Assembly: GCF_015354735.1 (NCBI RefSeq)
Contig: NZ_JACEFJ010000005.1
Coordinates: forward strand, 1-64,000
DNA: 64,000 bases
DNA from: Pararhodonellum marinum
GTDB lineage: Bacteria > Bacteroidota > Bacteroidia > Cytophagales > Cyclobacteriaceae
Direction: 5' to 3'
Shown here: positions 46,126-55,943 of the stretch, piece by piece
Numbering within the stretch: the stretch's first letter is position 1
Layout of the letters: each line of letters opens with the position of its first letter
The notes under the pieces: generated by a model
The model's database searches: none
Told to the model about the DNA's origin: nothing
What the model saw: only the letters and a program-made list of their open reading frames with translations
Program-made: the position numbers and the translations under genes

Positions 46126-47432
46126 TGAAGAAATTGCTTTTACTAATTGCATCCATGGCCTTTTTTGAGGTGGTGAATGGGCAGGAAATTTTGACCTATG
46201 AAAGGGCCATAGAAATTGGTATGCAAAACAACTTTGGGATTAAATTGGCGGTCAATGATGCGCAAATTGCCCAAATTGATCAAAGCATCAGTTCTGCACT
46301 TTTGATGCCTTTGGTTACTGCTGCTGGAAATTACAACTATTCCCGCCAAGATACGGAATTGGAATTGGTCTCTGATCCTGGAAATCCCATCATTAGGGAT
46401 GGGGCTGAATCGCAAACCCGAAATGCCAATGTAACGGCCATTTATGGATTTCAATACAGTGATGTGATTACCTATCAGTTTTTGGGCAGGGTGGCCGATG
46501 CGTCAGAAATGGAGGCCAGGTTGATGTTGGAAAATACAGTGGCTGCCATTGCCACAGCCTATTACAGGTTGGTTTTGGAACAGCAAAGGGAGGAAATATT
46601 TAAGCGTAACCTTCAATTTTCAGAGGAAAGGCTCGAAATCGCCAAAGCGCAATATGAGTTCGGAAGGGTGTCCAGAAGAGATTACCTCACTGCGCAGGTG
46701 GATTACAATACCGACATGACGGTTTTTATCAGTCAGGAACAGGTGATCCAAAATGCCAAAGTGATTTTGAATGAATTGTTGGCTAGGGAAGTGACCACCG
46801 AAGTTTTGGTAAATGACACGATCATCGTGGAAAACAAAATAAAAATCGAAGAATTGGCCATGGATCGTGTCTTGGACAATGCGCAGTTGTTGGCTGCCAA
46901 AATCCAGGTAGAGGCGGCGCATTTGCAGGTAAAAAGCATAATGGCCGAGCGGCTTCCTTCCCTAAATTTAACAGGTGCCTACATATCAAGTGTGGCCACT
47001 GCTGATGCCGCTTTTTTTAGTCAAAATATTCAAAGGGGATTTGTTGGTACAGCCAATATAACCATCAATTTATTTACCGGTCTGGCCCTCAATAGAAGGA
47101 TCCAAAGTGCCAAAATTCAGAAGGTAAATGCAGAACTCTTCCGCAATCAGCTGGAACTACAGCTAGAATCAGCCATGTTGCAGACTTACAATACCTATAT
47201 CAACAATCAGAAGTTGTTTGAGGTCGAACTTGAGAACTATAAAGTGGCGGCCGAAAGCTCTGAACTCGCCTTGGAAAGGTATAAGTTAGGGATTGATGGC
47301 TACTTGCAATTTCGTGATGCCCAAGTTAACTTATTGGATGTAGAAAGCCGGTTGATCAATGCCATCTATCTGATCAAGGAAACAGAAATAGAACTGATGC
47401 GCCTTTCGGGTAAAATATTTTTGATGGACTAA
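46125..47432 (+). CDS. TolC-family outer membrane efflux channel
   Basis: 435 residues. Signal peptide 1-19 (VVNGQEI). Two OEP repeats with long amphipathic helices (LTYERAIEIGMQNNFGIKLA ... LEQQREEIFKRNLQFSEERL and the second repeat beginning LAAKIQVEAAHLQVKS), ending in the usual RLSGKIF. It completes the tripartite pump. Start overlaps the permease stop by one base. Confidence 0.93.
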   Translation: MKKLLLLIASMAFFEVVNGQEILTYERAIEIGMQNNFGIKLAVNDAQIAQIDQSISSALLMPLVTAAGNYNYSRQDTELELVSDPGNPIIRDGAESQTRNANVTAIYGFQYSDVITYQFLGRVADASEMEARLMLENTVAAIATAYYRLVLEQQREEIFKRNLQFSEERLEIAKAQYEFGRVSRRDYLTAQVDYNTDMTVFISQEQVIQNAKVILNELLAREVTTEVLVNDTIIVENKIKIEELAMDRVLDNAQLLAAKIQVEAAHLQVKSIMAERLPSLNLTGAYISSVATADAAFFSQNIQRGFVGTANITINLFTGLALNRRIQSAKIQKVNAELFRNQLELQLESAMLQTYNTYINNQKLFEVELENYKVAAESSELALERYKLGIDGYLQFRDAQVNLLDVESRLINAIYLIKETEIELMRLSGKIFLMD

Positions 47433-47544
47433 ATTGGTTGCCCCATCTTTTAGGCGCCAAACCTGAGAAAAGCCCCCATATTGTTATTCTCCCCAAATAG
47501 GATTAACTTGTAGGTTGACCGTATGGCCGCTCTGGTTTTTGTGC

Positions 47545-48942
47545 ATGAATAAAGCCTGTTTCAGATATTTTTTGCCAATAATCTTCGGATGCTTATTTTT
47601 TCAATGTACCAAAGAAGAAGTCATTCAAGAAGCAGAGTTCTGGGTGAATCCAACTCCTTTCGACTTAAGCCAAATTCAGCGAAGAGGCTATATCAGGGCC
47701 ATAGTGGATAATACTTCTACCAGCTTTTACGTGTATCGGGGAAGGAGAATGGGTTATGAGTTTGAATTGCTAAGAAATTTAGCCGCTGATCTTGGCGTTC
47801 AGCTTCATTTGATCATCGAGTCGGATCTTGAAAAAGCCTTCAGGCTGTTAAACAAGGGGCAGGCAGACATAGTGGCCATCAATCTGGAAATCAATGAAGA
47901 AAGGCTTCAATATGCCAACTTTACCTTGCCCACCCGACAGATTGGTACCTTGCTTTTACAAAAGAAATCACGAAATAAAATAGAATCCTTCCATGACTTG
48001 GAGGGCAAAACCGTTCATGTGAGAAAGGGGGCTATCCACAAACAATACCTTGATACCATAAAGGATTCATTAGAATTGAATATGGAAATCATGGAAGTGG
48101 AACTGGACCAGGAAAGCCTTATTCAGCAAGTCATTCAGGATGAAATTACCCTTACGGTAACAGACAGTGATTTGGCTTTGGTCAATGCCACCTACTATGA
48201 TGAAATTGATGTATCCATGGTCATCAGTGAAGCTTCCCCGGTGGGATGGGCCGTTAGGACCAATGCACCTAGGTTATTGGATGCAATCAATGAATGGATT
48301 GAGCAAAAGAATGAGTCCAGTTATATTGATATCCTTTTTCAGAAGTATTTTTTAAACAAGAAAAACTCTTATTTCAGGAGTAACAGTGCCTTCTCTTCCA
48401 TTTCGGGAAACAGGATTTCCGAATTTGATGATTTAATCAGACGTGGTGCAGAAGAACTGGGCTGGGATTGGCGTCTTTTAGCCTCTTTGGTTTACAAGGA
48501 ATCCCGGTTTGATACCGCAGCTACCTCCTATGCCGGGGCAGTAGGTTTGCTCCAACTGATGCCGGTCACTTTGGAGCGTTTTGGCGTAGAGAATCCCAAT
48601 GATCCGTATGAAAGTCTTTTGGGAGGAGTCAATTTTTTAAAATATTTGGATAGATTTTGGCGGGAAAGGGTGCCTGAAACCAATGACCGTATCCATTTTA
48701 TCCTTGCTTCCTACAATGTGGGTCATGGTCACGTGGAGGATGCCTGGAGGCTTGCCCTTAAGTTTGGAAAAAATCCGCAAAGCTGGGAAAATGTGGCCTA
48801 TTTCCTTGAACGAAAATCACAGCCCGAATTTTATAGAGATCCGGTGGTTAAAAACGGATATGCAAAAGGAAAAGTAGCCGTCAATTATGTCCGGGATGTG
48901 GTCAACTTGTATGAATCCTACAGGGTATTGGTGCAGCCATAA
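47545..48942 (+). CDS. MltF-like membrane-bound lytic transglycosylase
   Basis: 465 residues from ATG at 47545 (a TTG at 47515 is less likely). The signal ends in a lipobox-like LFFQC. Domain 1 (about 45-270) is a bacterial extracellular solute-binding family 3 domain: GYIRAIVDNTSTSFYVYRGR and DIVAINLEINEERL. Domain 2 (about 300-465) is the SLT catalytic domain with Glu in LASLVYKESRFD and AVGLLQLMPVT, and NYVRDVVNLYE at the end. Cleaves peptidoglycan glycan strands to anhydromuropeptides. A bidirectional terminator separates it from metK. Confidence 0.92.
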   Translation: MNKACFRYFLPIIFGCLFFQCTKEEVIQEAEFWVNPTPFDLSQIQRRGYIRAIVDNTSTSFYVYRGRRMGYEFELLRNLAADLGVQLHLIIESDLEKAFRLLNKGQADIVAINLEINEERLQYANFTLPTRQIGTLLLQKKSRNKIESFHDLEGKTVHVRKGAIHKQYLDTIKDSLELNMEIMEVELDQESLIQQVIQDEITLTVTDSDLALVNATYYDEIDVSMVISEASPVGWAVRTNAPRLLDAINEWIEQKNESSYIDILFQKYFLNKKNSYFRSNSAFSSISGNRISEFDDLIRRGAEELGWDWRLLASLVYKESRFDTAATSYAGAVGLLQLMPVTLERFGVENPNDPYESLLGGVNFLKYLDRFWRERVPETNDRIHFILASYNVGHGHVEDAWRLALKFGKNPQSWENVAYFLERKSQPEFYRDPVVKNGYAKGKVAVNYVRDVVNLYESYRVLVQP

Positions 48943-48944
48943 AA

Positions 48945-48966
48945 ATAGCGGCCATTTGACCGCTAT
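48945..48966. terminator. Bidirectional terminator between the convergent mltF-like and metK genes
   Basis: ATAGCGG and CCGCTAT form a 7-bp stem with an 8-nt loop. The minus strand continues into TTTTT, the plus strand into an AT-rich tail. Confidence 0.75.
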
Positions 48967-48974
48967 ATTAAAAT

Positions 48975-50228
48975 TTATATGCTAAACGCTTTCTTGATTT
49001 GGTCTACGTAATCTAGCTTCTCCCAAGTGAATAACTCGACGTCCAAGGTTATTGAAGTTCGATCAGGTGAATAAAAGGTTTTGGTTACCACTTCATTTTC
49101 CCTTCCCATGTGGCCGTAGGCGGCTGTTTCTTCATAAATTGGATTTCTCAACTTCAATCTTTTCTCAATGGCGTAAGGTCTCATGTCAAAAATAGATTCT
49201 ATTTTTTTGGCTATTTCACCATCGTTCAGATTCACTTTTGCAGTGCCATAGGTATTGACATAGATTCCCATCGGCTTGGCAACACCAATCGCATAGGAAA
49301 CCTGGACCAATACCTCATCGGCCAAGCCCGCAGCAACCATGTTTTTGGCGATGTGTCGGGTGGCATAGGCTGCCGATCTATCCACTTTGGAAGGATCCTT
49401 GCCTGAAAAAGCCCCACCTCCATGCGCACCTTTTCCACCATAAGTGTCCACAATGATTTTCCTTCCTGTAAGTCCGGTATCCCCATGGGGACCACCGATC
49501 ACGAATTTGCCTGTTGGATTGATGTGATAAGTAATCTGATCCGTGAAAAGAGACTGGATTTGAGGAGTCAGCTGTGCTTTGACCCGAGGTATCAGCAGTT
49601 CAATCATGTCTGATTTGATTTTGGCCAGCATGGCCTCTTCCTCGTCAAATTCATCGTGCTGAGTAGAAATCACGATGGCATCTATGCGCTGAGGTACGTT
49701 GTCATCACTGTATTCAATGGTGACCTGGGCTTTCGAATCCGGACGGAGGTATTTGATGGCATCATGCTCTCGCCTCATCGCGGCCAATTCCTTAAGCAGG
49801 CGGTGCGAGATATCCAAGGCCAATGGCATGTAGTTTCCGGTTTCTCTGGTGGCGTACCCAAACATCATCCCTTGATCACCGGCTCCTTGCTCTTCCGGAT
49901 CTTTTCGCTCCACGCCTTGATTGATGTCCGGAGATTGCTCGTGGATGGCAGACAATACCCCACAGGAATTGCCATCAAACATGTATTCACCTTTGGTGTA
50001 GCCGATGCGGTTGATGACCTCTCTGGCAATCTGCTGAACATCCAAATAGGTTTCGGATTTCACCTCACCGGCTAGGATCACTTGACCGGTGGTTACCAAG
50101 GTTTCACAGGCCACTTTCGATTGGGGATCGAATGCCAAAAAATGGTCAATGAGTGAATCAGAAATTTGATCTGAAATTTTGTCGGGATGCCCTTCAGAAA
50201 CTGATTCTGAAGTAAATAGGTATGGCAT
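48975..50228 (-). CDS. metK: S-adenosylmethionine synthase
   Basis: 417 residues, cytoplasmic. Family landmarks: [18 protein letters not shown] at the N-terminus, [12 protein letters not shown] in the centre (ATP-binding), [20 protein letters not shown] (P-loop-like) and the C-terminal HMGRENEV. Makes S-adenosylmethionine from methionine and ATP. I looked upstream (50229-50394) for a SAM riboswitch and saw none. Length is slightly above the E. coli enzyme and typical for Bacteroidota. Confidence 0.97.
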   Translation of the reverse strand: MPYLFTSESVSEGHPDKISDQISDSLIDHFLAFDPQSKVACETLVTTGQVILAGEVKSETYLDVQQIAREVINRIGYTKGEYMFDGNSCGVLSAIHEQSPDINQGVERKDPEEQGAGDQGMMFGYATRETGNYMPLALDISHRLLKELAAMRREHDAIKYLRPDSKAQVTIEYSDDNVPQRIDAIVISTQHDEFDEEEAMLAKIKSDMIELLIPRVKAQLTPQIQSLFTDQITYHINPTGKFVIGGPHGDTGLTGRKIIVDTYGGKGAHGGGAFSGKDPSKVDRSAAYATRHIAKNMVAAGLADEVLVQVSYAIGVAKPMGIYVNTYGTAKVNLNDGEIAKKIESIFDMRPYAIEKRLKLRNPIYEETAAYGHMGRENEVVTKTFYSPDRTSITLDVELFTWEKLDYVDQIKKAFSI

Positions 50229-50394
50229 AAATTTTTATTTAGCTTAAATAAATGGATCGTAAATATAGAGTTTCTGCTTCAAATAACAAATTAACTACAG
50301 CTTTGAAAACATACAGGTTTTTGAACTGGGCATTTGATAATTGCAATTCAATTGGTTCCGGGCGAAAATAACGTAAATGGCCCAGTTTGAGCTA

Positions 50395-50997
50395 TTAATT
50401 CCTTATTCTGCTCAGGATCCTGGTAGTAAACCGGGGTCGGTCTTCCATGATATTTATTTCGTCCTCACTGACCCTTTTCACACTTTCAATTGTATAAAAG
50501 GCTTTTTCATCCAATGAGGTCACCTTTTCAATAAAGTCCTTCAAAGCATCTCGTTTCATCACGGTAAAAAGAAGATTGACTTTGCCAAATTTCCCTTCCC
50601 CACCAATACTGGTAAATCCATAATTTTTGGCTTTCATGTAGTCTATCAATTGGGTCATGGGTTGAGGGGTAATGACCCGAACCAATACCTTTCCCAACGC
50701 CAACTTCTCCTCTATGGTCATTCCCACGTAGGTACCCATTGCAAAACCGCCTGCATAGGCGATGTAGGACATGGGATTGTTGATGTTTTGGAAAATCTGT
50801 CCGATAGCCAAAAGCCAGATCAATGCCTCAAAAAAGCCCAAAATGGGAGCAATGTTTTTTTTGCCGTTCAATACGAACATGATCCTGAGGGTATTGATGG
50901 AAACATCCATTACCCTGGCCATGAAGATCAAAACAGGCATAATAAGGTAATTGAAAAGCGATTCTGAGATACCGAATGTGGATAAGTATTCCTGCAT
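50395..50997 (-). CDS. DUF2179/DUF5698 membrane protein (YebE/UPF0316-type)
   Basis: 200 residues from ATG at 50997; an upstream ATG at 51045 adds 16 residues. Three membrane helices in the first 110 residues (YLIMPVLIFMARVMDVSI, APILGFFEALIWLLAIGQIF, YIAYAGGFAMGTYVGM) precede a cytoplasmic DUF2179 domain with EEKLALGKVLVRVI and KNYGFTSIGGEGKFGKVNLL. Relatives are called UPF0316 proteins, function unknown; DUF2179 may bind a nucleotide or small ligand. Confidence 0.85.
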   Translation of the reverse strand: MQEYLSTFGISESLFNYLIMPVLIFMARVMDVSINTLRIMFVLNGKKNIAPILGFFEALIWLLAIGQIFQNINNPMSYIAYAGGFAMGTYVGMTIEEKLALGKVLVRVITPQPMTQLIDYMKAKNYGFTSIGGEGKFGKVNLLFTVMKRDALKDFIEKVTSLDEKAFYTIESVKRVSEDEINIMEDRPRFTTRILSRIRN

Positions 50998-51104
50998 AGC
51001 TTGGGATTTTTTTTGCAAAGGTAACACTAATGGAGGCCCTACCAATAAAAGATCTGGGTATTCTCTGAGGAAGAATGCTTTAATGATGGGACCAAAGGAT
51101 TGGC

Positions 51105-52280
51105 TTAAATCTTCACATTTAAGCCCGCCCTAAAACCGAAATATATAAAAACAAAAGAGCAACTTAACATCAGGTAAATAAATAAATTCCAATCTTCCCA
51201 AAGGTCAAAAGCCATTCCAAATAACAGAGGACCTAAGGCGGCGAGGTAATATCCCGCGGATTGAGCCATACCTGAAAGTGCAGCGGTAGTACTTCCGTTT
51301 TTGGTTCTCAGTCCTATCAGCGTATAAGCCATGCTGATACTTCCACCCATACAAAGTCCCACTAAACCTATTCCTGTAAGATTTAAGAGGATGCTTTCTA
51401 AAAACAAACTCCCAAATCCAAGCAAATAACAAAAACCCAAACCCATGTTGATATAGGATTGATGGATGAACTTGGTAGCTATGATGGGTGTGGTAAATGC
51501 CCCAATCAGCCCGATCAGTTGCATAACAGATACCGCCAACCCTGCCTGGGAAGGGGTTAATCCCTTATAAATCAACATGTCAGGAAGCCAAGCAATCAGA
51601 GTAAAAAACAAAATAGACTGAAAGCCCATAAACAAAGTCACCTCCCAGGCTAGTCGGGATTTCCAAACTGAAGGGGTATCTTCCTTGACTTGTTTTTCTA
51701 CCAACTTATTTTTGGGGATGATGGGAATCCAAAATACCAAAGTCAAAAGCAATAAGCCCACCCAAGAAACCAAAGCGCCTTCCCAACCCCAGCCTAAATC
51801 TTCGGCCATTGGCACGCTGACTCCCGAAGCAATGGCAGCAATCAGACTCATTCCCGTAGTATAGAGACCAGTCATCAAGCCTATTTTATGTGGCAATTTG
51901 AGTTTCACCATAGGAATGATCAACACATTGCAAATCACAATGCCCACCCCGGTTAATCCCGTTCCAATAAACAGTAGCCAGGTTCCTCCCGATACCCTGA
52001 TGATAGATCCTATCATCAAAATGATCAAGCCCAGTAAAATGGCCCGTCCATTGCCTAAGCGGAGGCCTATTTTTGCAGAAAAAAGAGAAAATGTAGCAAA
52101 AGTTAAAAGTGGTAGGGTGGTTAAGAAGCCTGCCCATCCATTGGAAAGTCCCATTGATTCCCTGATCATGGGAATCAAAGGTCCCACAGCAGTGATGGAT
52201 GGACGGAGATTGAAAGATACCAGAAGAATTCCCAGAACCAGGAACCAGTTTTTTTTGTAAAAAGGGATATTTTTTTCCAT
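51105..52280 (-). CDS. MFS transporter, CynX/NimT family
   Basis: 391 residues with about 12 hydrophobic segments. N-terminus MEKNIPFYKKNWFLVLGI followed by SFNLRPSITAVGPLIPMI, the hallmark of the cyanate/2-nitroimidazole transporter subfamily. Other segments: GLYTTGMSLIAAIASGV and LRTKNGSTTAALSGMAQSAG. The substrate is unknown. Divergent neighbours show no catabolic partner. Its 3' end is adjacent to the DUF2179 gene (60 nt between stop and that gene's upstream start), likely separate. Confidence 0.88.
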   Translation of the reverse strand: MEKNIPFYKKNWFLVLGILLVSFNLRPSITAVGPLIPMIRESMGLSNGWAGFLTTLPLLTFATFSLFSAKIGLRLGNGRAILLGLIILMIGSIIRVSGGTWLLFIGTGLTGVGIVICNVLIIPMVKLKLPHKIGLMTGLYTTGMSLIAAIASGVSVPMAEDLGWGWEGALVSWVGLLLLTLVFWIPIIPKNKLVEKQVKEDTPSVWKSRLAWEVTLFMGFQSILFFTLIAWLPDMLIYKGLTPSQAGLAVSVMQLIGLIGAFTTPIIATKFIHQSYINMGLGFCYLLGFGSLFLESILLNLTGIGLVGLCMGGSISMAYTLIGLRTKNGSTTAALSGMAQSAGYYLAALGPLLFGMAFDLWEDWNLFIYLMLSCSFVFIYFGFRAGLNVKI

Positions 52281-52422
52281 TTTGCTTGGGAGAGATGGCT
52301 CAAAAAGTGAAGAGGAGCTAGGTGTGGGATGAGATGAAGTCTGAGGTCAATTAATTTCTTTGCGATGCTTTCAAAGTCCATTTTCGGTTTCCTCATGTTT
52401 AGGGGTATCTCAAAATATCCTA

Positions 52423-53457
52423 TCAGGATTGTTGTTCCACCAAATCCTGCACACAGGCTACCCATGTATCTCTGGAATTGAGGCTGGGAACCAGATCCCA
52501 TTTTTCTCCCCCAAGCTCTTCAAATTCCTCTTTGTATTCTTCCCCAACTTCAACGGTGGTTTCCAAACAATCCGCCACGAAAGCCGGGGAAAAAACGAGT
52601 ACTTTTTTTATCCCTTTATCTGTGAGCTCCTTGATCACGTCTTCTGTGTAGGGTTTGATCCAAGGATCTTTTCCTAACCTCGATTGGAAACAAGTCATTG
52701 TTTTTTCACTAGGTAGTCCTAATTTTTGGGACAGAAGTCGGGTGGTGTGAAAACATTGCCCACGGTAACAGAACTGGTTTTTTTTGGTGTAATTTCCGCA
52801 GCATTTATCGCTGAGTTGACAGTATCCATCCACTGAACCCTTTTTGATTTGTCTTTCGGGGAGGCCATGGTAGGAAAAAAGGAACATATCATAATTTTCT
52901 TTTTCTATCATTTCTTTGCCTAACTCGGTCCAGGCTTCCAGAAAAAGGGGATGTTCTATAAAATTGTTGATAAAGGTGATGTTCGGAATGATCTGCCAGG
53001 TTTTGGCAATGTCCATGACTTTATCGATAACGGATCCATTGGTAGCAGAGGCGTATTGGGGAAAGAGAGGCAGAACAATGATTTTTCGCACATTCGCTTT
53101 GTTCAAGGCATTCAATCCCGCTTCAATGCTGGGTGTCTGATAGCGCATGGCCATCTCTACTATGTATTTGTTGGGATCTAGTTTTTTAACCAGTTTTTCT
53201 TTAAGGTCTACGGTATGGAACAAAAGGGGGGAACCCCTATCTGTCCATAATTTGCGGTATTCGGCGGCGGATTTGGGAGCCCTGAAAGGAGCAATGATCA
53301 GATTGACCAGCATCCACCTCGGGATCAATGGAAAATCGATGACCCTTCCGTCCATCAGAAATTCCCTTAGATATTTCCTGACATCTCCGGTGGCCGTGCT
53401 GTCAGGTGTGCCTAAATTGACAAGCAATACCCCTATTTTAGATTTATTTGCGCTCAT
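52423..53457 (-). CDS. hemH: Ferrochelatase
   Basis: 344 residues from ATG at 53457 (MSANKSKIGVLLVNLGTPDS); an ATG at 53496 is less likely. Catalytic His lies in LFSYHGLPERQI, the conserved Glu in PAFVADCLETTVEVG. A cysteine-rich stretch (GYCQLSDKCCGNY ... CYRGQCFHTT) resembles the segment found in many Bacteroidota ferrochelatases; whether it binds a [2Fe-2S] cluster is not shown. Inserts Fe2+ into protoporphyrin IX in the last step of haem synthesis. No other haem genes in the window. Confidence 0.95.
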   Translation of the reverse strand: MSANKSKIGVLLVNLGTPDSTATGDVRKYLREFLMDGRVIDFPLIPRWMLVNLIIAPFRAPKSAAEYRKLWTDRGSPLLFHTVDLKEKLVKKLDPNKYIVEMAMRYQTPSIEAGLNALNKANVRKIIVLPLFPQYASATNGSVIDKVMDIAKTWQIIPNITFINNFIEHPLFLEAWTELGKEMIEKENYDMFLFSYHGLPERQIKKGSVDGYCQLSDKCCGNYTKKNQFCYRGQCFHTTRLLSQKLGLPSEKTMTCFQSRLGKDPWIKPYTEDVIKELTDKGIKKVLVFSPAFVADCLETTVEVGEEYKEEFEELGGEKWDLVPSLNSRDTWVACVQDLVEQQS

Positions 53458-53615
53458 ATGAGTTGATATACGAAAGAAAGCTCCATATAGAACCAAAAGT
53501 AAAGTCTTTGGTTAGAAAAAACCAGACAATTCGCTGAGGACTTACCAAAGGAAAGTGGTTTCCACGTTTACGGATTGGCTTTTCCTGCTTATTGGATATG
53601 GCATCAATATCCTTG

Positions 53616-54872
53616 CTATGTTTCAGCAATGACGACTTTTTTTCCGGAGCTTTTCAAAGCCCATTTCATCAGCGGTCCGCTCGTCATGCTGGTCACGATG
53701 GCCATGATGACAAGAGCCACAAAAAGCTTTTCGTCGATCAGTCCATTTTCCAATGCAATAAGACCAAGTATGATCTCCATGGCTCCTCTAGCATTCATGC
53801 CGAAGCCTACGGCGAGGGATTCTTTGACGTTAAATCCACCCCGATAAGCTCCGAATCCACTGCCGACAATTTTACCTGCAAAAGAGATTACAAGAATAGC
53901 TAAGGTGAGAAGCAATTCGAAATTGGTGAAGAAATTGATTTTTAAACCAATGGATACAAAGAAAAGCGGAGCGAATATGTTGTTGATAAACTGATGGACG
54001 ATTTCTTTGGCTCTTTCTGACATGTGTTCAGAATCCCCCAAAGCCACACCCAAAAGGAAAGCACCAAAGATGGCATGGATTCCAAGCCATTCTGTAAAAG
54101 CTGCTGCCATAAAGCAAAATGCCATTGACAGAGATAGTACTCCCCCAGGCCAGGCCAGTTTTTTGTTGACCCAAGGCAGTACTTTGTTGATGATCGCCTT
54201 TCCTAAGGTGAGCATAAAGAAAGTAAACAGCAAGGTGACCCCAACGGTCTGTACCAGGGAAAGGGAGCTGCTTTTGCCCATGATGGACAAAATTACCGAA
54301 AAGATCAACCATCCAATGATGTCATTGACCATGGCAGAAGCAACGATCAACATACCCATTTTGGTCTTAAATAAATTCATATCCATCAGGATACGGACTA
54401 CCACAGGCAATGCAGTAATAGACATGGCTGTTCCCATAAATAATGAAAACAGGAGCCGATCACCATCTGCCAAACCAAAAAAAGTGGGAAAATAATAAGG
54501 GAACACAAATCCTAGGGTAAAGGGGACCACCAGTCCCAATAAGCTGATGCTGAGTGCAGATTTACCTTGTGACCATACCAGGTGAAGCTCTACCTCCAAT
54601 CCGGCTATAAATAACAACAAGACCACCGCAATCTGTACAAAACCGTCCAAGGCCAAGTTGGCACTGGGATTACTCATGAAGAGATAATCAAATAAATCCG
54701 GTGAAAAGGTGCCGAGAATGGTGGGTCCTAAAATGATACCTGCCAGCAATTCCCCAACCACAGCCGGTTGCTTAAATCGCTGTGCGATCTCAGCAAAAAT
54801 CCTTGCCAGAAGCAGCATGGCTGCCAATTGCAGGAATAGGTTGACTACATCCTGATGTGATAAATTTTCCAT
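53616..54872 (-). CDS. Cation/proton antiporter, CPA2 (KefB-like)
   Basis: 418 residues with about 12 membrane helices of the Na_H_Exchanger fold. It begins MENLSHQDVVNLFLQLAAML, then RFKQPAVVGELLAGIILGP. The ion-site motif is ASAMVNDIIGWLIFSV, with an Asn-Asp pair typical of CPA2. GMNARGAMEIILGLIA near the C-terminus is also diagnostic. Lacks the cytoplasmic TrkA-N domain of KefB. The universal stress protein gene ends 8 nt upstream on the same strand, so both are probably one operon for osmotic, pH or electrophile stress. Confidence 0.92.
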   Translation of the reverse strand: MENLSHQDVVNLFLQLAAMLLLARIFAEIAQRFKQPAVVGELLAGIILGPTILGTFSPDLFDYLFMSNPSANLALDGFVQIAVVLLLFIAGLEVELHLVWSQGKSALSISLLGLVVPFTLGFVFPYYFPTFFGLADGDRLLFSLFMGTAMSITALPVVVRILMDMNLFKTKMGMLIVASAMVNDIIGWLIFSVILSIMGKSSSLSLVQTVGVTLLFTFFMLTLGKAIINKVLPWVNKKLAWPGGVLSLSMAFCFMAAAFTEWLGIHAIFGAFLLGVALGDSEHMSERAKEIVHQFINNIFAPLFFVSIGLKINFFTNFELLLTLAILVISFAGKIVGSGFGAYRGGFNVKESLAVGFGMNARGAMEIILGLIALENGLIDEKLFVALVIMAIVTSMTSGPLMKWALKSSGKKVVIAET

Positions 54873-54879
54873 GTAGTCT

Positions 54880-55710
54880 CTATTTTTTGATGATCAATAA
54901 GTTACATGGAAGATTGGCCAGTATGTCTTCTAAGTCATGTGGAAAAATCCGATGAAAAAATCCAAGATTTCCCTCATCTCCAACTACCAATAGATCAGCT
55001 TTGATGTCCTCGGCGAAACGGGCGAGTTCAATGGCCCACTTGCCACTCGTGATCTTGATGTTGATCTTTAAATCACCTTTATCGATGGTTTTGAGTATGT
55101 TTTCCACATAAGCCACCTCTTCTGATACCAGTTTTCTTCTCAGGTTTGCCACTTCTTCTTCACTGCCTTCTCCGCCCGCTGCCATTTGTAGCCCGTACAT
55201 CTTAATTTCATTGACGATAAAAACCTGGGAAGAGCCTTCCTTTTTGCACCAGTCCAGTCCCTGGTCGATCACATCCGGCGTATTTTCCAATTGGGTGCCA
55301 TTGATCACCACTTTCTTAAAGGGGCGGGGCTCCAGCATAGGCTCTATCAAGGTCAGCACAGAACAGTCCGCTTTTCGGATGATTTTTCTGCCCACAGTAC
55401 CCATGTAATACTGAAAAAAGCCTTCTGTTTTTAAGGCACCGGCTACCAATAGGTTCACCTTTTCGTCTTTACAATATTGAAGGATTTTTTTGGTGGGCTT
55501 ACCTTCATCCCATATGATTTTCACTTTGGAATAATCCAAATCGAATTTTTGCAACAAATCATTCAATCTGGATTCCAATTCTGCCGTTTTGGTTCCGATA
55601 TGTATCAGAAGCATTGAGGCTTCATGAATTTCACACAAGCGTACGGTTTCAGCAATCAAGGCCTCGAGTCTGGGAGAGAAGGCGATGGCAACAGCGATTT
55701 TTTTAAACAT
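54880..55710 (-). CDS. Tandem universal stress protein (UspA family)
   Basis: 276 residues from ATG at 55710 (MFKKIAVAIAFSPR); Met at 55743 is less likely. Two UspA-like domains: first about 1-140, second about 145-276 ending in ADLLVVGDEGNLGFFHRIFP and LANLPCNLLIIKK. The second has a nucleotide-binding loop GDEGNLGFFHR resembling G-2x-G-9x-G. Probably binds ATP or AMP and modulates the neighbouring antiporter; the pairing is frequent in bacteria. Confidence 0.88.
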   Translation of the reverse strand: MFKKIAVAIAFSPRLEALIAETVRLCEIHEASMLLIHIGTKTAELESRLNDLLQKFDLDYSKVKIIWDEGKPTKKILQYCKDEKVNLLVAGALKTEGFFQYYMGTVGRKIIRKADCSVLTLIEPMLEPRPFKKVVINGTQLENTPDVIDQGLDWCKKEGSSQVFIVNEIKMYGLQMAAGGEGSEEEVANLRRKLVSEEVAYVENILKTIDKGDLKINIKITSGKWAIELARFAEDIKADLLVVGDEGNLGFFHRIFPHDLEDILANLPCNLLIIKK

Positions 55711-55943
55711 ATTTTTGGGATCCAAATTGGCAAAGCGCCTCAAAATAGTAAAAAAAGCCTACATAAAGAATTTTGTTTACGAAGGCAAAGCTAATTTTCG
55801 GATTTATGCCCATTTGTCCGTCAAGGACACCATTTGAAAAAGGGTTTATCCAAAAAGATACAATTCACCTTAATTTTCACTTTAATTTGTTTAAAATAGC
55901 GGATTGATACCTCCAAACAAAGGTATTTTACATCTATTGAATC

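Noticed and set aside
50229-50394. SAM riboswitch upstream of metK
   Set aside because: No conserved SAM-riboswitch core helices or motifs can be recognised on the minus strand.
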